A program made the position numbers and the translations under genes. A stretch of 64,000 nt of DNA from Polynucleobacter sp. MWH-UH24A (GTDB taxonomy: Bacteria > Pseudomonadota > Gammaproteobacteria > Burkholderiales > Burkholderiaceae): the NCBI RefSeq assembly GCF_018687475.1, contig NZ_CP061292.1, positions 248,001-312,000 on the forward strand, in the 5' to 3' direction. Below the pieces are notes generated by a model. The model made no database searches. It was not told the origin of the DNA and saw only the letters and a list, made by a program, of their open reading frames with translations. Positions 56,206 to 64,000 of this stretch are shown here, piece after piece (position 1 is the stretch's first letter; each line of letters opens with the position of its first letter).

Positions 56206-56735
56206 TGTTAATAAAGAAACCAAAGTATTTTATTTTAGATGTCGATGGCGTAATGACCACTGGCCATTTTCTTTATACCTCCAAGGGTAAGGTAATGAAG
56301 ATTTTTGGCCCAGATGATAACGATGGCCTCTCTTTATTAAAAAATGATCTTGAAATTTGCTTTGTTACTGGAGATAAAAAAGGATTTTCAATCTCTCACA
56401 AGCGAATTGTTGATGATATGAAATTCCCATTAGAAATTGTGAGTACGATTCGCCGAATTGATTGGATCAAAGAGCGTTATGCTCTTGAGGACGTGATTTA
56501 TATGGGAGATGGCATCTTCGATCACTATGTTATGCGTGAGGTCGGGTACGCAATCTCACCAGCCAATGGAGATAAATTAGCAAAGGAGCACGCTGATTTC
56601 GTAACAGAAAGGTCTGGTGGCGACAGGGCCGTTGCAGAGGCTTGCCTCCATATTATGGAGAAATTTTTTACTCCATATAATCCCCAAGTCCTACCCGATT
56701 CTCAAAATAAAGTCTCTGGGGAGTGGACCGTATGA
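56205..56735 (+). CDS. KdsC-like HAD phosphatase
   Basis: A 176-residue protein of the Kdo-8-phosphate phosphatase subfamily (C0-type HAD without a cap). Motif I is FILDVDGVMTTG with Asp12 and Asp14, motif II is FVTGDKKG, and motif IV is YMGDGIFDHYVMREVGYAIS. The conserved C-terminal SGGDRAVAEAC is also present. Its ATG overlaps the preceding stop by one base. Because it is followed by an aldolase-family gene and a nucleotidyltransferase, it probably dephosphorylates a ketose or ulosonic acid intermediate rather than Kdo itself. Confidence 0.85.
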   Translation: MLIKKPKYFILDVDGVMTTGHFLYTSKGKVMKIFGPDDNDGLSLLKNDLEICFVTGDKKGFSISHKRIVDDMKFPLEIVSTIRRIDWIKERYALEDVIYMGDGIFDHYVMREVGYAISPANGDKLAKEHADFVTERSGGDRAVAEACLHIMEKFFTPYNPQVLPDSQNKVSGEWTV

Positions 56736-57898
56736 TTCAACAAAGACTAAAAACGTTTTTAAATAAAAATAAATGTACCTTATTGGGCGTGGGTCCAATG
56801 AGCCTGAATTGTGTAGACGCAGCAGTAGAACTTGCCAATGAGTATGAGGCGCCACTATTGCTAATTGCTAGTCGTCGTCAGATTGATTCTGAAGAGTTTG
56901 ATGGTGGTTATGTCAATAATTGGACTACTCAAGAGTTTGCAAGATATGTTATTGACAACGACCAAAAAGGAAAAATCTTACTGGCACGTGATCATGGTGG
57001 CCCATGGCAGAGCACTAAAGAAGTAGACGAGAATTTAAGTCTACGCAGAGCAATGGATTCAGCAAAATTGTCTTATCTTAGAGACTTAGAGGCAGGCTTC
57101 CAAGTCCTTCACATTGACCCTAGCGTTGATATTCACTGCAAACCAAATGTAGATGAAATTTTGGACCGGGTGTTTGATTTATACGATTATTGCTGGACTC
57201 ATGCCCAGCGCTTGGGTCGTGAAGTGATTTTTGAAGTGGGAACCGAAGAGCAAAGTGGCAGAACTAATACACAAGAAGAGCTTAACTATACGCTTAGTGA
57301 GATAATTAAATTTTGCAAAAAAAATAATATTCCTCAGCCGTCATTTGTAGTCATCCAAACGGGCACAAGGGTAATGGAAACACGTAATGTGGGTTCATTT
57401 GATACGCCATTGAGGGTTATTAATGAGCTGCCTGCTGAGATTCAGGTTCCTAAGATGATTGAAATTTGCAATCATTATGGAATAATGATGAAAGAGCACA
57501 ACACTGACTACTTGTCAGATGAAGCCTTGCAATGGCATCCTAGACTGGGCATTCATGCTGCTAATGTCGCTCCTGAATTTGGTGTGGCCGAAACCTTAGC
57601 TTTGCTAGATATTTTAGAAAGAAACAGTTTGCAGAGTTTAGCAGATGACTTCTTAAAGCTTTCTTATGATTCCAAGAAGTGGGAAAAGTGGATGTTAGAT
57701 GAAACCACAGCAAGCGACCGAGATAGATCTATTATTTCTGGGCACTATGTATTTTCTATGCAAGAATGCGATGAAATCAAAGCAATAGCAAGAAAAGATT
57801 TAGTAAAAAAACAGATCGATCTTGATTTCTATTTAAAAAATCAAGTCAAGAGAAGTATTTTCCGATATATGAAAAATTTCAGAATAGCGGGAGGTTAA
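56732..57898 (+). CDS. GatZ/KbaZ-like tagatose-bisphosphate aldolase family protein
   Basis: A 388-residue protein from an ATG that overlaps the preceding stop (ATGA). The family pattern of GatZ/KbaZ is clear: ANEYEAPLLLIASRRQID, GGYVNNWTTQEFARYV, ILLARDHGGPWQ, VIFEVGTEEQSG and MKEHNTDYLS. GatZ/KbaZ are described as accessory subunits that stabilise class II tagatose-bisphosphate aldolases, yet no GatY/KbaY partner is near. In this context it may act on its own in an unusual sugar pathway. The GTG at 56723 is a less likely start. Confidence 0.8.
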   Translation: MIQQRLKTFLNKNKCTLLGVGPMSLNCVDAAVELANEYEAPLLLIASRRQIDSEEFDGGYVNNWTTQEFARYVIDNDQKGKILLARDHGGPWQSTKEVDENLSLRRAMDSAKLSYLRDLEAGFQVLHIDPSVDIHCKPNVDEILDRVFDLYDYCWTHAQRLGREVIFEVGTEEQSGRTNTQEELNYTLSEIIKFCKKNNIPQPSFVVIQTGTRVMETRNVGSFDTPLRVINELPAEIQVPKMIEICNHYGIMMKEHNTDYLSDEALQWHPRLGIHAANVAPEFGVAETLALLDILERNSLQSLADDFLKLSYDSKKWEKWMLDETTASDRDRSIISGHYVFSMQECDEIKAIARKDLVKKQIDLDFYLKNQVKRSIFRYMKNFRIAGG

Positions 57899-57899
57899 A

Positions 57900-58724
57900 T
57901 TGGCACGCGTTGCGACAATTATCTTAAATAGAAATCTACCGGAGGTAACAGAGCGATTATGTGAGCATCTCAAAAAGTTTGATAATGATATGACTGATAT
58001 TTTTATCGTTGAGGCGGGCTCTGATGCATCTAAGTTAAGTAAGAACTGTACTTGGCACGCTAGTTGGAATGATGCTATCAAGTATGGGCTACGCTATGGT
58101 CGAGGCATGAATTTCGGTTTGAGTCAACTTTGGAAAGAAAATAGATTTAAGATTTACGATGCATTTTTTTTGCTTACCAATGATACTGAACTTGGACAAA
58201 TGCCAACGATAGCCCCGCTGATGAATATCATGGACGAGCATCCTAAACTAGGAATTCTATCACCCTGTTCTGAGCTCTGGGGTGAGAAATTGTTATTAGA
58301 AAAGGAGTCAACCAAATATTTTTGGTTTATCCATAATAACTCCCTTTTGTTACGTAGGGAATTTATAGAATCGGTATGTAATATTAATAAACCAGACTTT
58401 ATGAATTTTTTATTTGACGGTGAAAATTTCAGAGGGTATTTGAGTGAATCCGAATTAATTGCCAAAGCCTACGCAAATGATTGGGCTGCTGCCATCACTT
58501 CAGCAGTCTGGGCGGGCGAGAATGAGTCATATTTAATCAACCAGGCAGATCTTATCAAGACCGAAGATTATCAAGAAAATCTCCGACTGTATGTTTCTGA
58601 GGGTAAACAATGGCTTCGTAACAAATATGGATTTAACAGTCGCTGGTCTATGCAGCAATATGTCAAATTTTTTTACGATAAGTTTTTTGAGTTTCATCCC
58701 GAATATGGCGCTTACAAAATTTAA
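57900..58724 (+). CDS. Glycosyltransferase-like protein (GT2-like)
   Basis: A 274-residue protein with TTG at 57900 as start, one base after the upstream stop. VATIILNRNLPEVTERLCEHL and VEAGSDASKL resemble a GT2 donor domain, FLLTNDTELGQMP replaces the DxD region, and FIHNNSLLLRREFIESV and FRGYLSESELIAKAYAND match the acceptor half of rhamnosyl-type GT2 enzymes. The N-terminal motifs are weak, so the fold call is moderate. It could transfer the sugar made by the surrounding genes. Confidence 0.6.
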   Translation: MARVATIILNRNLPEVTERLCEHLKKFDNDMTDIFIVEAGSDASKLSKNCTWHASWNDAIKYGLRYGRGMNFGLSQLWKENRFKIYDAFFLLTNDTELGQMPTIAPLMNIMDEHPKLGILSPCSELWGEKLLLEKESTKYFWFIHNNSLLLRREFIESVCNINKPDFMNFLFDGENFRGYLSESELIAKAYANDWAAAITSAVWAGENESYLINQADLIKTEDYQENLRLYVSEGKQWLRNKYGFNSRWSMQQYVKFFYDKFFEFHPEYGAYKI

Positions 58725-58749
58725 TACTTAAATTATTCAAGAATTGAAA

Positions 58750-59094
58750 ATGCAGATTATCGAAAAGCCCTGGGGGCGAGAAGAAGTTGTTGAGATTAAT
58801 GATAAATACATGGTCAAGAAATTAACTATGTGGGCTGGTCATCGCTGTAGTTTGCAATATCATAATCGCAAAAAAGAAACGATCTACGTACTCTCAGGAG
58901 TTTTGAAGATTATTCAAGGGCAAACACAAGATGCGCTGATTGAAAAGCTTTACTATGCAGGTGACACTATTACCATTCCGCCCGGACTGATTCATCGCAT
59001 GGAAGGTATAGAGGATAGTGTGTATTTAGAGGCATCAACTCCCGAGATGGATGATGTTATTAGATTGGTGGATGATTACCAACGGGCTCAGTAA
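58750..59094 (+). CDS. Cupin protein similar to the C-terminal domain of type II mannose-6-phosphate isomerase
   Basis: A 114-residue single-cupin protein from the ATG at 58750 (a TTG two codons upstream is also open). EKPWGREEVVEI, GHRCSLQYHNRKKETIYVLSG and IPPGLIHRMEG give the metal-binding cupin of the ManC C-terminal domain. It likely isomerises or binds a sugar phosphate. It overlaps the next gene by one base, which pairs it with a nucleotidyltransferase just as in ManC, but as two proteins. Confidence 0.85.
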   Translation: MQIIEKPWGREEVVEINDKYMVKKLTMWAGHRCSLQYHNRKKETIYVLSGVLKIIQGQTQDALIEKLYYAGDTITIPPGLIHRMEGIEDSVYLEASTPEMDDVIRLVDDYQRAQ

Positions 59095-60665
59095 TGAGTT
59101 ACAAGGTATGCATCCCCACTGCAGGAACTGGCTCAAGATTGGGAGAGCTAACTCGTTACCTTAACAAATCCTTAGTAGGTATAGCTAATCGCCCTATAAT
59201 TTGCCATTTATTAGAGCAGTTTCCCGCTGATGCAAAATTTGTTATTGCACTAGGCTATAAAGGAAACCTTGTGCAAGAATTTTTGGAACTTGCATATCCA
59301 GATCGCCATTTTGATTATGCACATGTTGTTCCCTTTGAGGGAGAAGGTTCAGGCTTGGGATTAAGTTTGCTTGCATGTAAGCAGCATCTTCAGGAACCCT
59401 TTGTTTTTATTTCTTGCGATACTTTGGTAGATGAGTTTATTCCTCCGCCAGATAAGAATTGGATGGGCTATGCCGAGGTGCAAGATCTTGATCACTACAG
59501 AACTTTAGAAGTTGCATATGATCGGGTTATTGAGATCTGCGAGAAAGGGGCGGGTAAGTTTACGGGCTACAAACCTTATATTGGACTAGCGGGGATCGCT
59601 AATCATGAGGCATTTTGGATGGCAATGGAGTCTGGCGGCCCTAAAGCAATTCAGGCTGGAGAGGCACATGGTTTGCGTGCATTATTGTCAAACGGTATTG
59701 AGGCTAAATCTTTTACATGGCATGACACTGGAAATGTTGATGCCTTAATCAGAGCCAGAGAGTTTTATTGTGATCCAGATGAGCCAAATATTCTAGAGAA
59801 GGCGAATGAAGCCATTTGGTTTGTAGGTAACCATGCGATTAAATTTTCCAACGATAAGGAATTTATATCTAATAGAGTAGAGCGTGCAAAAGAGTTGGAA
59901 GGATTTGTACCTAGCATCACTGGAAGTGGTGTGAATATGTATCGCTATGTCAAGGCAGAGGGCAGAATATTTTCTGATGTAGTTAATTTGCCTTTATTTA
60001 AAAGTTTGCTAGATCATTCCGCGCAGTTTTGGAGGCTGGAAGCTCTCAATGCAAAAGATAAGCTTTCTTTTAAAGAGAAATGCTTATGGTTTTATCGGGA
60101 TAAAACTTATGAACGCGTAAAATTATTCTACAAGAATTTCTCTAGGGAGGATGGTGCAGAGAAAATTAACGGTCTGAGCATGCCTTTGCTAAAAGATTTA
60201 TTGGATTCCATAGATTGGGATTGGTTGGCAGATGGTTTGGCGGGAAGATTTCATGGTGATTTTCACTTTGAAAATATACTTTTGACATCATCAGATCGAA
60301 AATTTATTTTTTTAGATTGGCGTCAGGATTTTGGTGGAGATATATCGACTGGCGATATTTATTATGATTTCGCCAAGCTTTTGCATGGATTAATAGTTAA
60401 TCATGAATTGATTGTAGGTAATTACTATAGTATTAATTGGAATGATGATGTAATTAACTATGACTTTAATCGCAAACAAATCCTAGTTGATTGCGAAAAA
60501 TATTTTGAAATATGGATTAAAGATCGCGGATATGATCAGAAAAAAGTTTTAACTCTTACGGCTCTAATATATTTAAATATAGCTGCCTTGCATCATTACC
60601 CCTATGGGCTTTTGTTATATGCGCTTGGAAAATCGATATTAAAAAAGCAATTGGAATCAAAATGA
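59094..60665 (+). CDS. Nucleotidyltransferase-kinase fusion
   Basis: A 523-residue two-domain protein. Residues 1-235 form a nucleotidyltransferase: CIPTAGTGSRLGELTRYLNK, with CDTLVDEF and FTWHDTGNVDAL. Residues about 236-523 form a choline-kinase/aminoglycoside-phosphotransferase-type kinase: HGDFHFEN at 387-394 is the catalytic loop and FLDWRQDFGG at 406-415 holds the metal-binding Asp. Together they would phosphorylate a sugar and attach a nucleotide. I do not recognise the exact substrate. It lies between a cupin (1-base overlap) and a methyltransferase (4-base overlap), so it is tightly coupled. Confidence 0.8.
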   Translation: MSYKVCIPTAGTGSRLGELTRYLNKSLVGIANRPIICHLLEQFPADAKFVIALGYKGNLVQEFLELAYPDRHFDYAHVVPFEGEGSGLGLSLLACKQHLQEPFVFISCDTLVDEFIPPPDKNWMGYAEVQDLDHYRTLEVAYDRVIEICEKGAGKFTGYKPYIGLAGIANHEAFWMAMESGGPKAIQAGEAHGLRALLSNGIEAKSFTWHDTGNVDALIRAREFYCDPDEPNILEKANEAIWFVGNHAIKFSNDKEFISNRVERAKELEGFVPSITGSGVNMYRYVKAEGRIFSDVVNLPLFKSLLDHSAQFWRLEALNAKDKLSFKEKCLWFYRDKTYERVKLFYKNFSREDGAEKINGLSMPLLKDLLDSIDWDWLADGLAGRFHGDFHFENILLTSSDRKFIFLDWRQDFGGDISTGDIYYDFAKLLHGLIVNHELIVGNYYSINWNDDVINYDFNRKQILVDCEKYFEIWIKDRGYDQKKVLTLTALIYLNIAALHHYPYGLLLYALGKSILKKQLESK

Positions 60666-61804
60666 ATCTAATTAATAGAGATTTTGACCCTATCACTATG
60701 CAGCACGATTTGGAATTGTTGCACTCTTTTCCAAATTTTCCGGTGTTTATGGGGTGCTCTTCCAAAGATGAATCTTCTGATTTAATGGCGGATATGAATT
60801 GGTTCATATCAAAAAGCTCCGGATTGATTCAATTGAATCCCTTAATCCCAGCTAATGTACTTTATAAGAATCAACATGGTTCAGGATGCGTTGGTGCAAT
60901 TTGGCTCCAACATCATCAAGCCTTTGCTGAGTTCGTGGAAAAATTCTCCCCTAACAACATTCTTGAGATCGGGGGTGGACATGGAATTTTGAGTAGAGAA
61001 TTTAAAAAGATTCCTCATGCAAGTTGGGTAATTCTTGAGCCGAATCCCGATCCTGCGGAAGGTGTGGATGCTCGATATATCAAAGGCTTTTTTGACGAAA
61101 ATTTTTCGTTAGAAGACCCAGTTGATGCTATAGTTCATTCTCATGTTTTTGAGCATATCTACTATCCAGATCAATTTATTAAAAATTTAGGTAAATTCCT
61201 TACCACTGGTAAGCGATTGATATTTAGCATTCCTAATATGAAAGTTATGCTCAATAGAAAATATAATAATTGTCTAAATTTTGAGCATACAATTTTTCTT
61301 ACTGAACCTTATGTAGAGTATTTACTAGGTAAGTATGGCTTTGAATTAGTTGAAAAAAAATATTTTTTAGATGATCATAGTATTTTTTACTCCTATCAAA
61401 AAATTGACTCATTTATTTTGAAGGCTTTACCACCCAATTTGTATCAAATTAATAAAGAAATATTCCTAAATTACATAACCCACTATAAGAATTTGGTAGA
61501 TACTATAAATTCAAAGTTAGATTTAGTAGGTAAGCGGAAAGAAATTTTTATTTTTGGCGCACATATTTTTACGCAGTATTTAATTGAGTTTGGTTTAAAT
61601 GTTTCTAAAATTACCGGAATTCTAGATAACGATAAGAATAAGCAAGGTAAAAGGCTTTACGGTACTAAATTGATGGTTTTTTCGCCTGAGGTGCTCAAGA
61701 ATTTTGATCTTCCATTTGTAATTCTAAAGGCTGGTGCATACAGCTCAGAAATTAAAGATCAGATTCTTAAGCAGATTAATCACAATACATTGTTTCTTGA
61801 GTAG
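60662..61804 (+). CDS. SAM-dependent methyltransferase with C-methyltransferase-like C-terminal domain
   Basis: A 380-residue protein. The SAM-binding loop NILEIGGGHGILSREF is at about 99-114, VHSHVFEHIYYPDQFI follows, and residues 290-380 form a Rossmann-like domain (IFIFGAHIFTQYLIEF, then ITGILDNDKNKQGKRLYG). This two-part layout is that of deoxysugar C-methyltransferases, although the N-terminal zinc cysteines of that group are missing. rfbF follows 6 bases later, so it could methylate a CDP-linked keto-sugar. The substrate is not proven. Confidence 0.7.
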   Translation: MNLINRDFDPITMQHDLELLHSFPNFPVFMGCSSKDESSDLMADMNWFISKSSGLIQLNPLIPANVLYKNQHGSGCVGAIWLQHHQAFAEFVEKFSPNNILEIGGGHGILSREFKKIPHASWVILEPNPDPAEGVDARYIKGFFDENFSLEDPVDAIVHSHVFEHIYYPDQFIKNLGKFLTTGKRLIFSIPNMKVMLNRKYNNCLNFEHTIFLTEPYVEYLLGKYGFELVEKKYFLDDHSIFYSYQKIDSFILKALPPNLYQINKEIFLNYITHYKNLVDTINSKLDLVGKRKEIFIFGAHIFTQYLIEFGLNVSKITGILDNDKNKQGKRLYGTKLMVFSPEVLKNFDLPFVILKAGAYSSEIKDQILKQINHNTLFLE

Positions 61805-61810
61805 GATACT

Positions 61811-62584
61811 ATGAAAGCAGTTATTCTTGCCGGTGGGCTTGGTACGCGAATATCTGAAGAGAGTGTAATGCGTCCAAAACCCATGATTGAGGTTGGTGGA
61901 AAACCCATTCTCTGGCACATCATGAAAATTTATTCCCATCATGGAATCAATGATTTTATTATTTGCTGTGGGTATAAAGGGTATATGATTAAAGAGTACT
62001 TTGCTAACTATTTCTTGCATACCTCAGACATCACTTTTGATATGCAGAAAAATAGTATGGAGGTTCATGAACAATTTGCAGAACCCTGGAAAGTAACACT
62101 CGTAGATACTGGTGAGGAAACAAAGACTGGTGGCCGACTAAAGCGAGTTGGCCAATACATCAAGGATGAAGAGGCCTTTTGCTTTACATATGGCGATGGT
62201 ATTTCAGATATTAATATTAAAAATTTAGTTACGTTTCACCAGCAGCAAAGTGCCCAGGCAACATTGACGGCCGTGTATCCCCCAGGGCGTTTTGGCGCAT
62301 TGGATATTAATGATCATAAAGTGACCTCATTCAAAGAAAAGCCGAAAGGTGATGGTGGAATGATTAATGGTGGTTTTTTTGTGTTGTCTCCTTCAGTTTT
62401 ATCTCTGTTGAAAGATGACTCTACCGTATGGGAGCAAGAGCCATTAGAGACATTAGCTAGAACTAATGAGATGGCAGCTTATGCTCACTTAGGTTTTTGG
62501 CACCCGATGGATACCCTTCGGGATAAAAATTATCTTGAAGAGCTTTGGTCCTCCGGCTTAGCACCTTGGAAAGTTTGGCCGTGA
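61811..62584 (+). CDS. rfbF: Glucose-1-phosphate cytidylyltransferase
   Basis: A 257-residue enzyme making CDP-glucose. [18 protein letters not shown] with [18 protein letters not shown] is the signature start; [25 protein letters not shown] and [17 protein letters not shown] are family-specific. It begins the CDP-deoxyhexose pathway. Its stop overlaps the rfbG GTG start (GTGA). Confidence 0.97.
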   Translation: MKAVILAGGLGTRISEESVMRPKPMIEVGGKPILWHIMKIYSHHGINDFIICCGYKGYMIKEYFANYFLHTSDITFDMQKNSMEVHEQFAEPWKVTLVDTGEETKTGGRLKRVGQYIKDEEAFCFTYGDGISDINIKNLVTFHQQQSAQATLTAVYPPGRFGALDINDHKVTSFKEKPKGDGGMINGGFFVLSPSVLSLLKDDSTVWEQEPLETLARTNEMAAYAHLGFWHPMDTLRDKNYLEELWSSGLAPWKVWP

Positions 62585-63663
62585 AATTTTCTTCTGTCAC
62601 CCCAACTTTTTGGGCGGATAAAAAGGTCTTCTTGACAGGTCATACAGGTTTTAAAGGTGGGTGGTTATCTTTGTGGTTGACTTCTATGGGAGCAAAAGTG
62701 GTTGGCTTTGCTTTAGAGCCAAATACTCAGCCTAATTTATTTGAAGTGTTGAAAGTATCTAGTCTAATTGAGAAATCTCATATTGGTGATGTTCAAGATT
62801 TTGAGTATTTGAACCAATCAATGTTCTCGGCTCAACCAGATGTGTTAATTCATATGGCTGCTCAACCATTGGTAAGATATTCATATTCAAATCCAGTTGA
62901 GACCTATGCAACTAATGTTATGGGGACAGTGCATGTATTAGAGGCGTCCCGTCAAATTAGCAGCTTAAAGGCAACCGTTATTGTAACTACTGATAAGTGT
63001 TACGAAAATAAAGAGTGGGAGTGGGGATACCGTGAAAATGATCCTATGGGTGGTTACGACCCCTACAGTAATAGTAAGGGTTGCGCAGAATTAGTAACCG
63101 CAGCTTATCGCCAATCATTTTTTTCTCAGGATAAATGGATAAAACATCAAAATGCTGTTGCGTCTGCTCGAGCTGGTAATGTAATTGGTGGGGGAGATTG
63201 GTCTAAAGACAGATTAATTCCAGATGCTATCAAAGCTTTCGAGGCACGACAAACACTAAAAATTCGCAACCCGCTAGCGACCAGACCTTGGCAACATGTT
63301 TTGGAGCCTCTATCTGGATATTTGATTTTAGCTCAGGCGCTTTATGAGCGAGGAATGATCTATGCATCTCCTTGGAATTTTGGACCGCAAGATGAAGATG
63401 TCCGATCGGTTCAAGAGGTAATTAATTTATTGATTAAACAATGGGGATGTGCTAGTTGGGAAAAAGAAGGTGAGGAACAGCCTCATGAAGCAAATTTTCT
63501 TAAGTTGGATTGCTCTAAAGCTAGGCAACATTTGGCTTGGGTACCTAAATGGAATTTAGAAACAGCAATTAAAAAAAGTGTAGATTGGCAAAGAGCTTTT
63601 CAAGAAAAGAAAGATATGCAAGAAATTAGTCTTTCTCAAATTAAGCAGTATATGAATAACTAG
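62581..63663 (+). CDS. rfbG: CDP-glucose 4,6-dehydratase
   Basis: A 360-residue short-chain dehydrogenase from a GTG at 62581 that overlaps the rfbF stop. [17 protein letters not shown] is the distinctive RfbG start, [17 protein letters not shown] with [15 protein letters not shown] contains the catalytic Tyr and Lys, and [19 protein letters not shown] follows. It forms CDP-4-keto-6-deoxyglucose, the substrate of RfbH. An upstream start would lie inside rfbF. Confidence 0.97.
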   Translation: MKFSSVTPTFWADKKVFLTGHTGFKGGWLSLWLTSMGAKVVGFALEPNTQPNLFEVLKVSSLIEKSHIGDVQDFEYLNQSMFSAQPDVLIHMAAQPLVRYSYSNPVETYATNVMGTVHVLEASRQISSLKATVIVTTDKCYENKEWEWGYRENDPMGGYDPYSNSKGCAELVTAAYRQSFFSQDKWIKHQNAVASARAGNVIGGGDWSKDRLIPDAIKAFEARQTLKIRNPLATRPWQHVLEPLSGYLILAQALYERGMIYASPWNFGPQDEDVRSVQEVINLLIKQWGCASWEKEGEEQPHEANFLKLDCSKARQHLAWVPKWNLETAIKKSVDWQRAFQEKKDMQEISLSQIKQYMNN

Positions 63664-63678
63664 GAGTTTGTAATTGAT

Positions 63679-64000
63679 ATGAATGTGCAAACAATTGATG
63701 AGAAAAAGAGGCAACAGGAAAAAATACGTCAGCAAATTGCAGTATTAGTTGATGAATATGCTGCAATTGAGTTTGCGCAAAGATCATTTGTTCCCGGGAA
63801 AACTGTTGTGCCGCCATCTGGCAAAGTAATTGGGGCTCAAGAGTTGAAAAATATGATTGATGCCTCTTTAGATGGTTGGCTTACAGCAGGTCGTTTTAAT
63901 GACTTATTTGAAAAAAAATTAGCTGAATTTATTGGCGTTAAACATGTTATTACGGTTAATTCAGGCTCTTCTGCAAATTTAGTCGCATTTTCAACATTGA
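63679..64000 (+). CDS. rfbH: CDP-4-dehydro-6-deoxyglucose 3-dehydratase, N-terminal part (cut by window edge)
   Basis: The first 107 codons of a PLP/PMP-type enzyme of the DegT/RfbH family. Segments include FVPGKTVVPPSGKVIGAQEL, DASLDGWLTAGRFNDLFEKK and HVITVNSGSSANLVAFSTL, all of which are RfbH hallmarks. AGGAG lies about 11 bases before the ATG. RfbH removes the C3 hydroxyl to give the 3,6-dideoxy series. The gene continues past the right edge. Confidence 0.93.
   Translation, partial: MNVQTIDEKKRQQEKIRQQIAVLVDEYAAIEFAQRSFVPGKTVVPPSGKVIGAQELKNMIDASLDGWLTAGRFNDLFEKKLAEFIGVKHVITVNSGSSANLVAFSTL

Overview
The window looks like chromosomal DNA of a free-living betaproteobacterium of the Burkholderiales, most likely Polynucleobacter or a close relative. 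This rests on recognised gene families and their neighbourhoods (split riboflavin genes, tolQRAB-pal-cpoB-queC, glyA-nrdR, exbB-exbD-lpxK-kdsB-adk, xseA, murB, xerD, plsY, folE). No database search was possible. No rRNA, tRNA, CRISPR array or insertion sequence was recognised.

Layout. Positions 1-5,115 hold riboflavin genes in two opposed groups: ribH (partial) and a RibBA-like gene on the minus strand, ribD and riboflavin synthase on the plus strand. Four small type IV pilin-like genes lie between them. Positions 5,085-10,695 (minus) carry an HTH protein, queC and the Tol-Pal envelope system. Positions 10,800-21,173 are housekeeping: glyA, nrdR, adk, kdsB, a UPF0434 protein, lpxK, exbD, exbB, xseA, murB, yajQ and xerD. 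This part also holds two antitoxin remnants, a nested palindrome and a DnaA-box-like intergenic region.

Positions 21,206-30,183 are a compact, visibly AT-rich, eight-gene minus-strand operon between xerD and plsY. It encodes a GtrA-type flippase, a GT2 polyprenyl-phosphate-type glycosyltransferase, two large polytopic proteins (one fused to a uridine-kinase-like domain), a tandem nucleotidyltransferase, a GDPD-like protein, a HAD phosphatase and a class II aldolase. I read it as a self-contained glycosylation system of the GtrA/GtrB/GtrX type that carries its own donor-synthesis enzymes. It is the best candidate here for an undescribed system.

Positions 30,288-35,914 return to housekeeping: plsY, a MAPEG protein, folE, a Tat-exported HiPIP behind a Fur-box-like palindrome, rubrerythrin, a broken methyltransferase gene, pyrR and pyrB.

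From 35,930 to the right edge the window is a large surface-polysaccharide (O-antigen type) locus. It makes dTDP-L-rhamnose (rfbBDAC), GDP-mannose and GDP-L-fucose (manC, gmd, fcl, plus a second gmd-like gene) and a CDP-linked deoxyhexose (rfbFGH). It encodes several glycosyltransferases, including a GT10 fucosyltransferase and an HxRRGD-type fucosyltransferase, a heptosyltransferase, a Wzy/WaaL-type membrane protein and a Wzz-like chain-length protein. A second unusual module (56,205-61,804) joins a KdsC-like phosphatase, a GatZ/KbaZ-like aldolase-family protein, a cupin, a nucleotidyltransferase-kinase fusion and a C-methyltransferase-like protein. Broken or decaying genes lie in this locus (51,681-52,690; 55,651-56,205) and beside it (33,370-34,170), suggesting recent turnover. 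No Wzx flippase was recognised inside the window.
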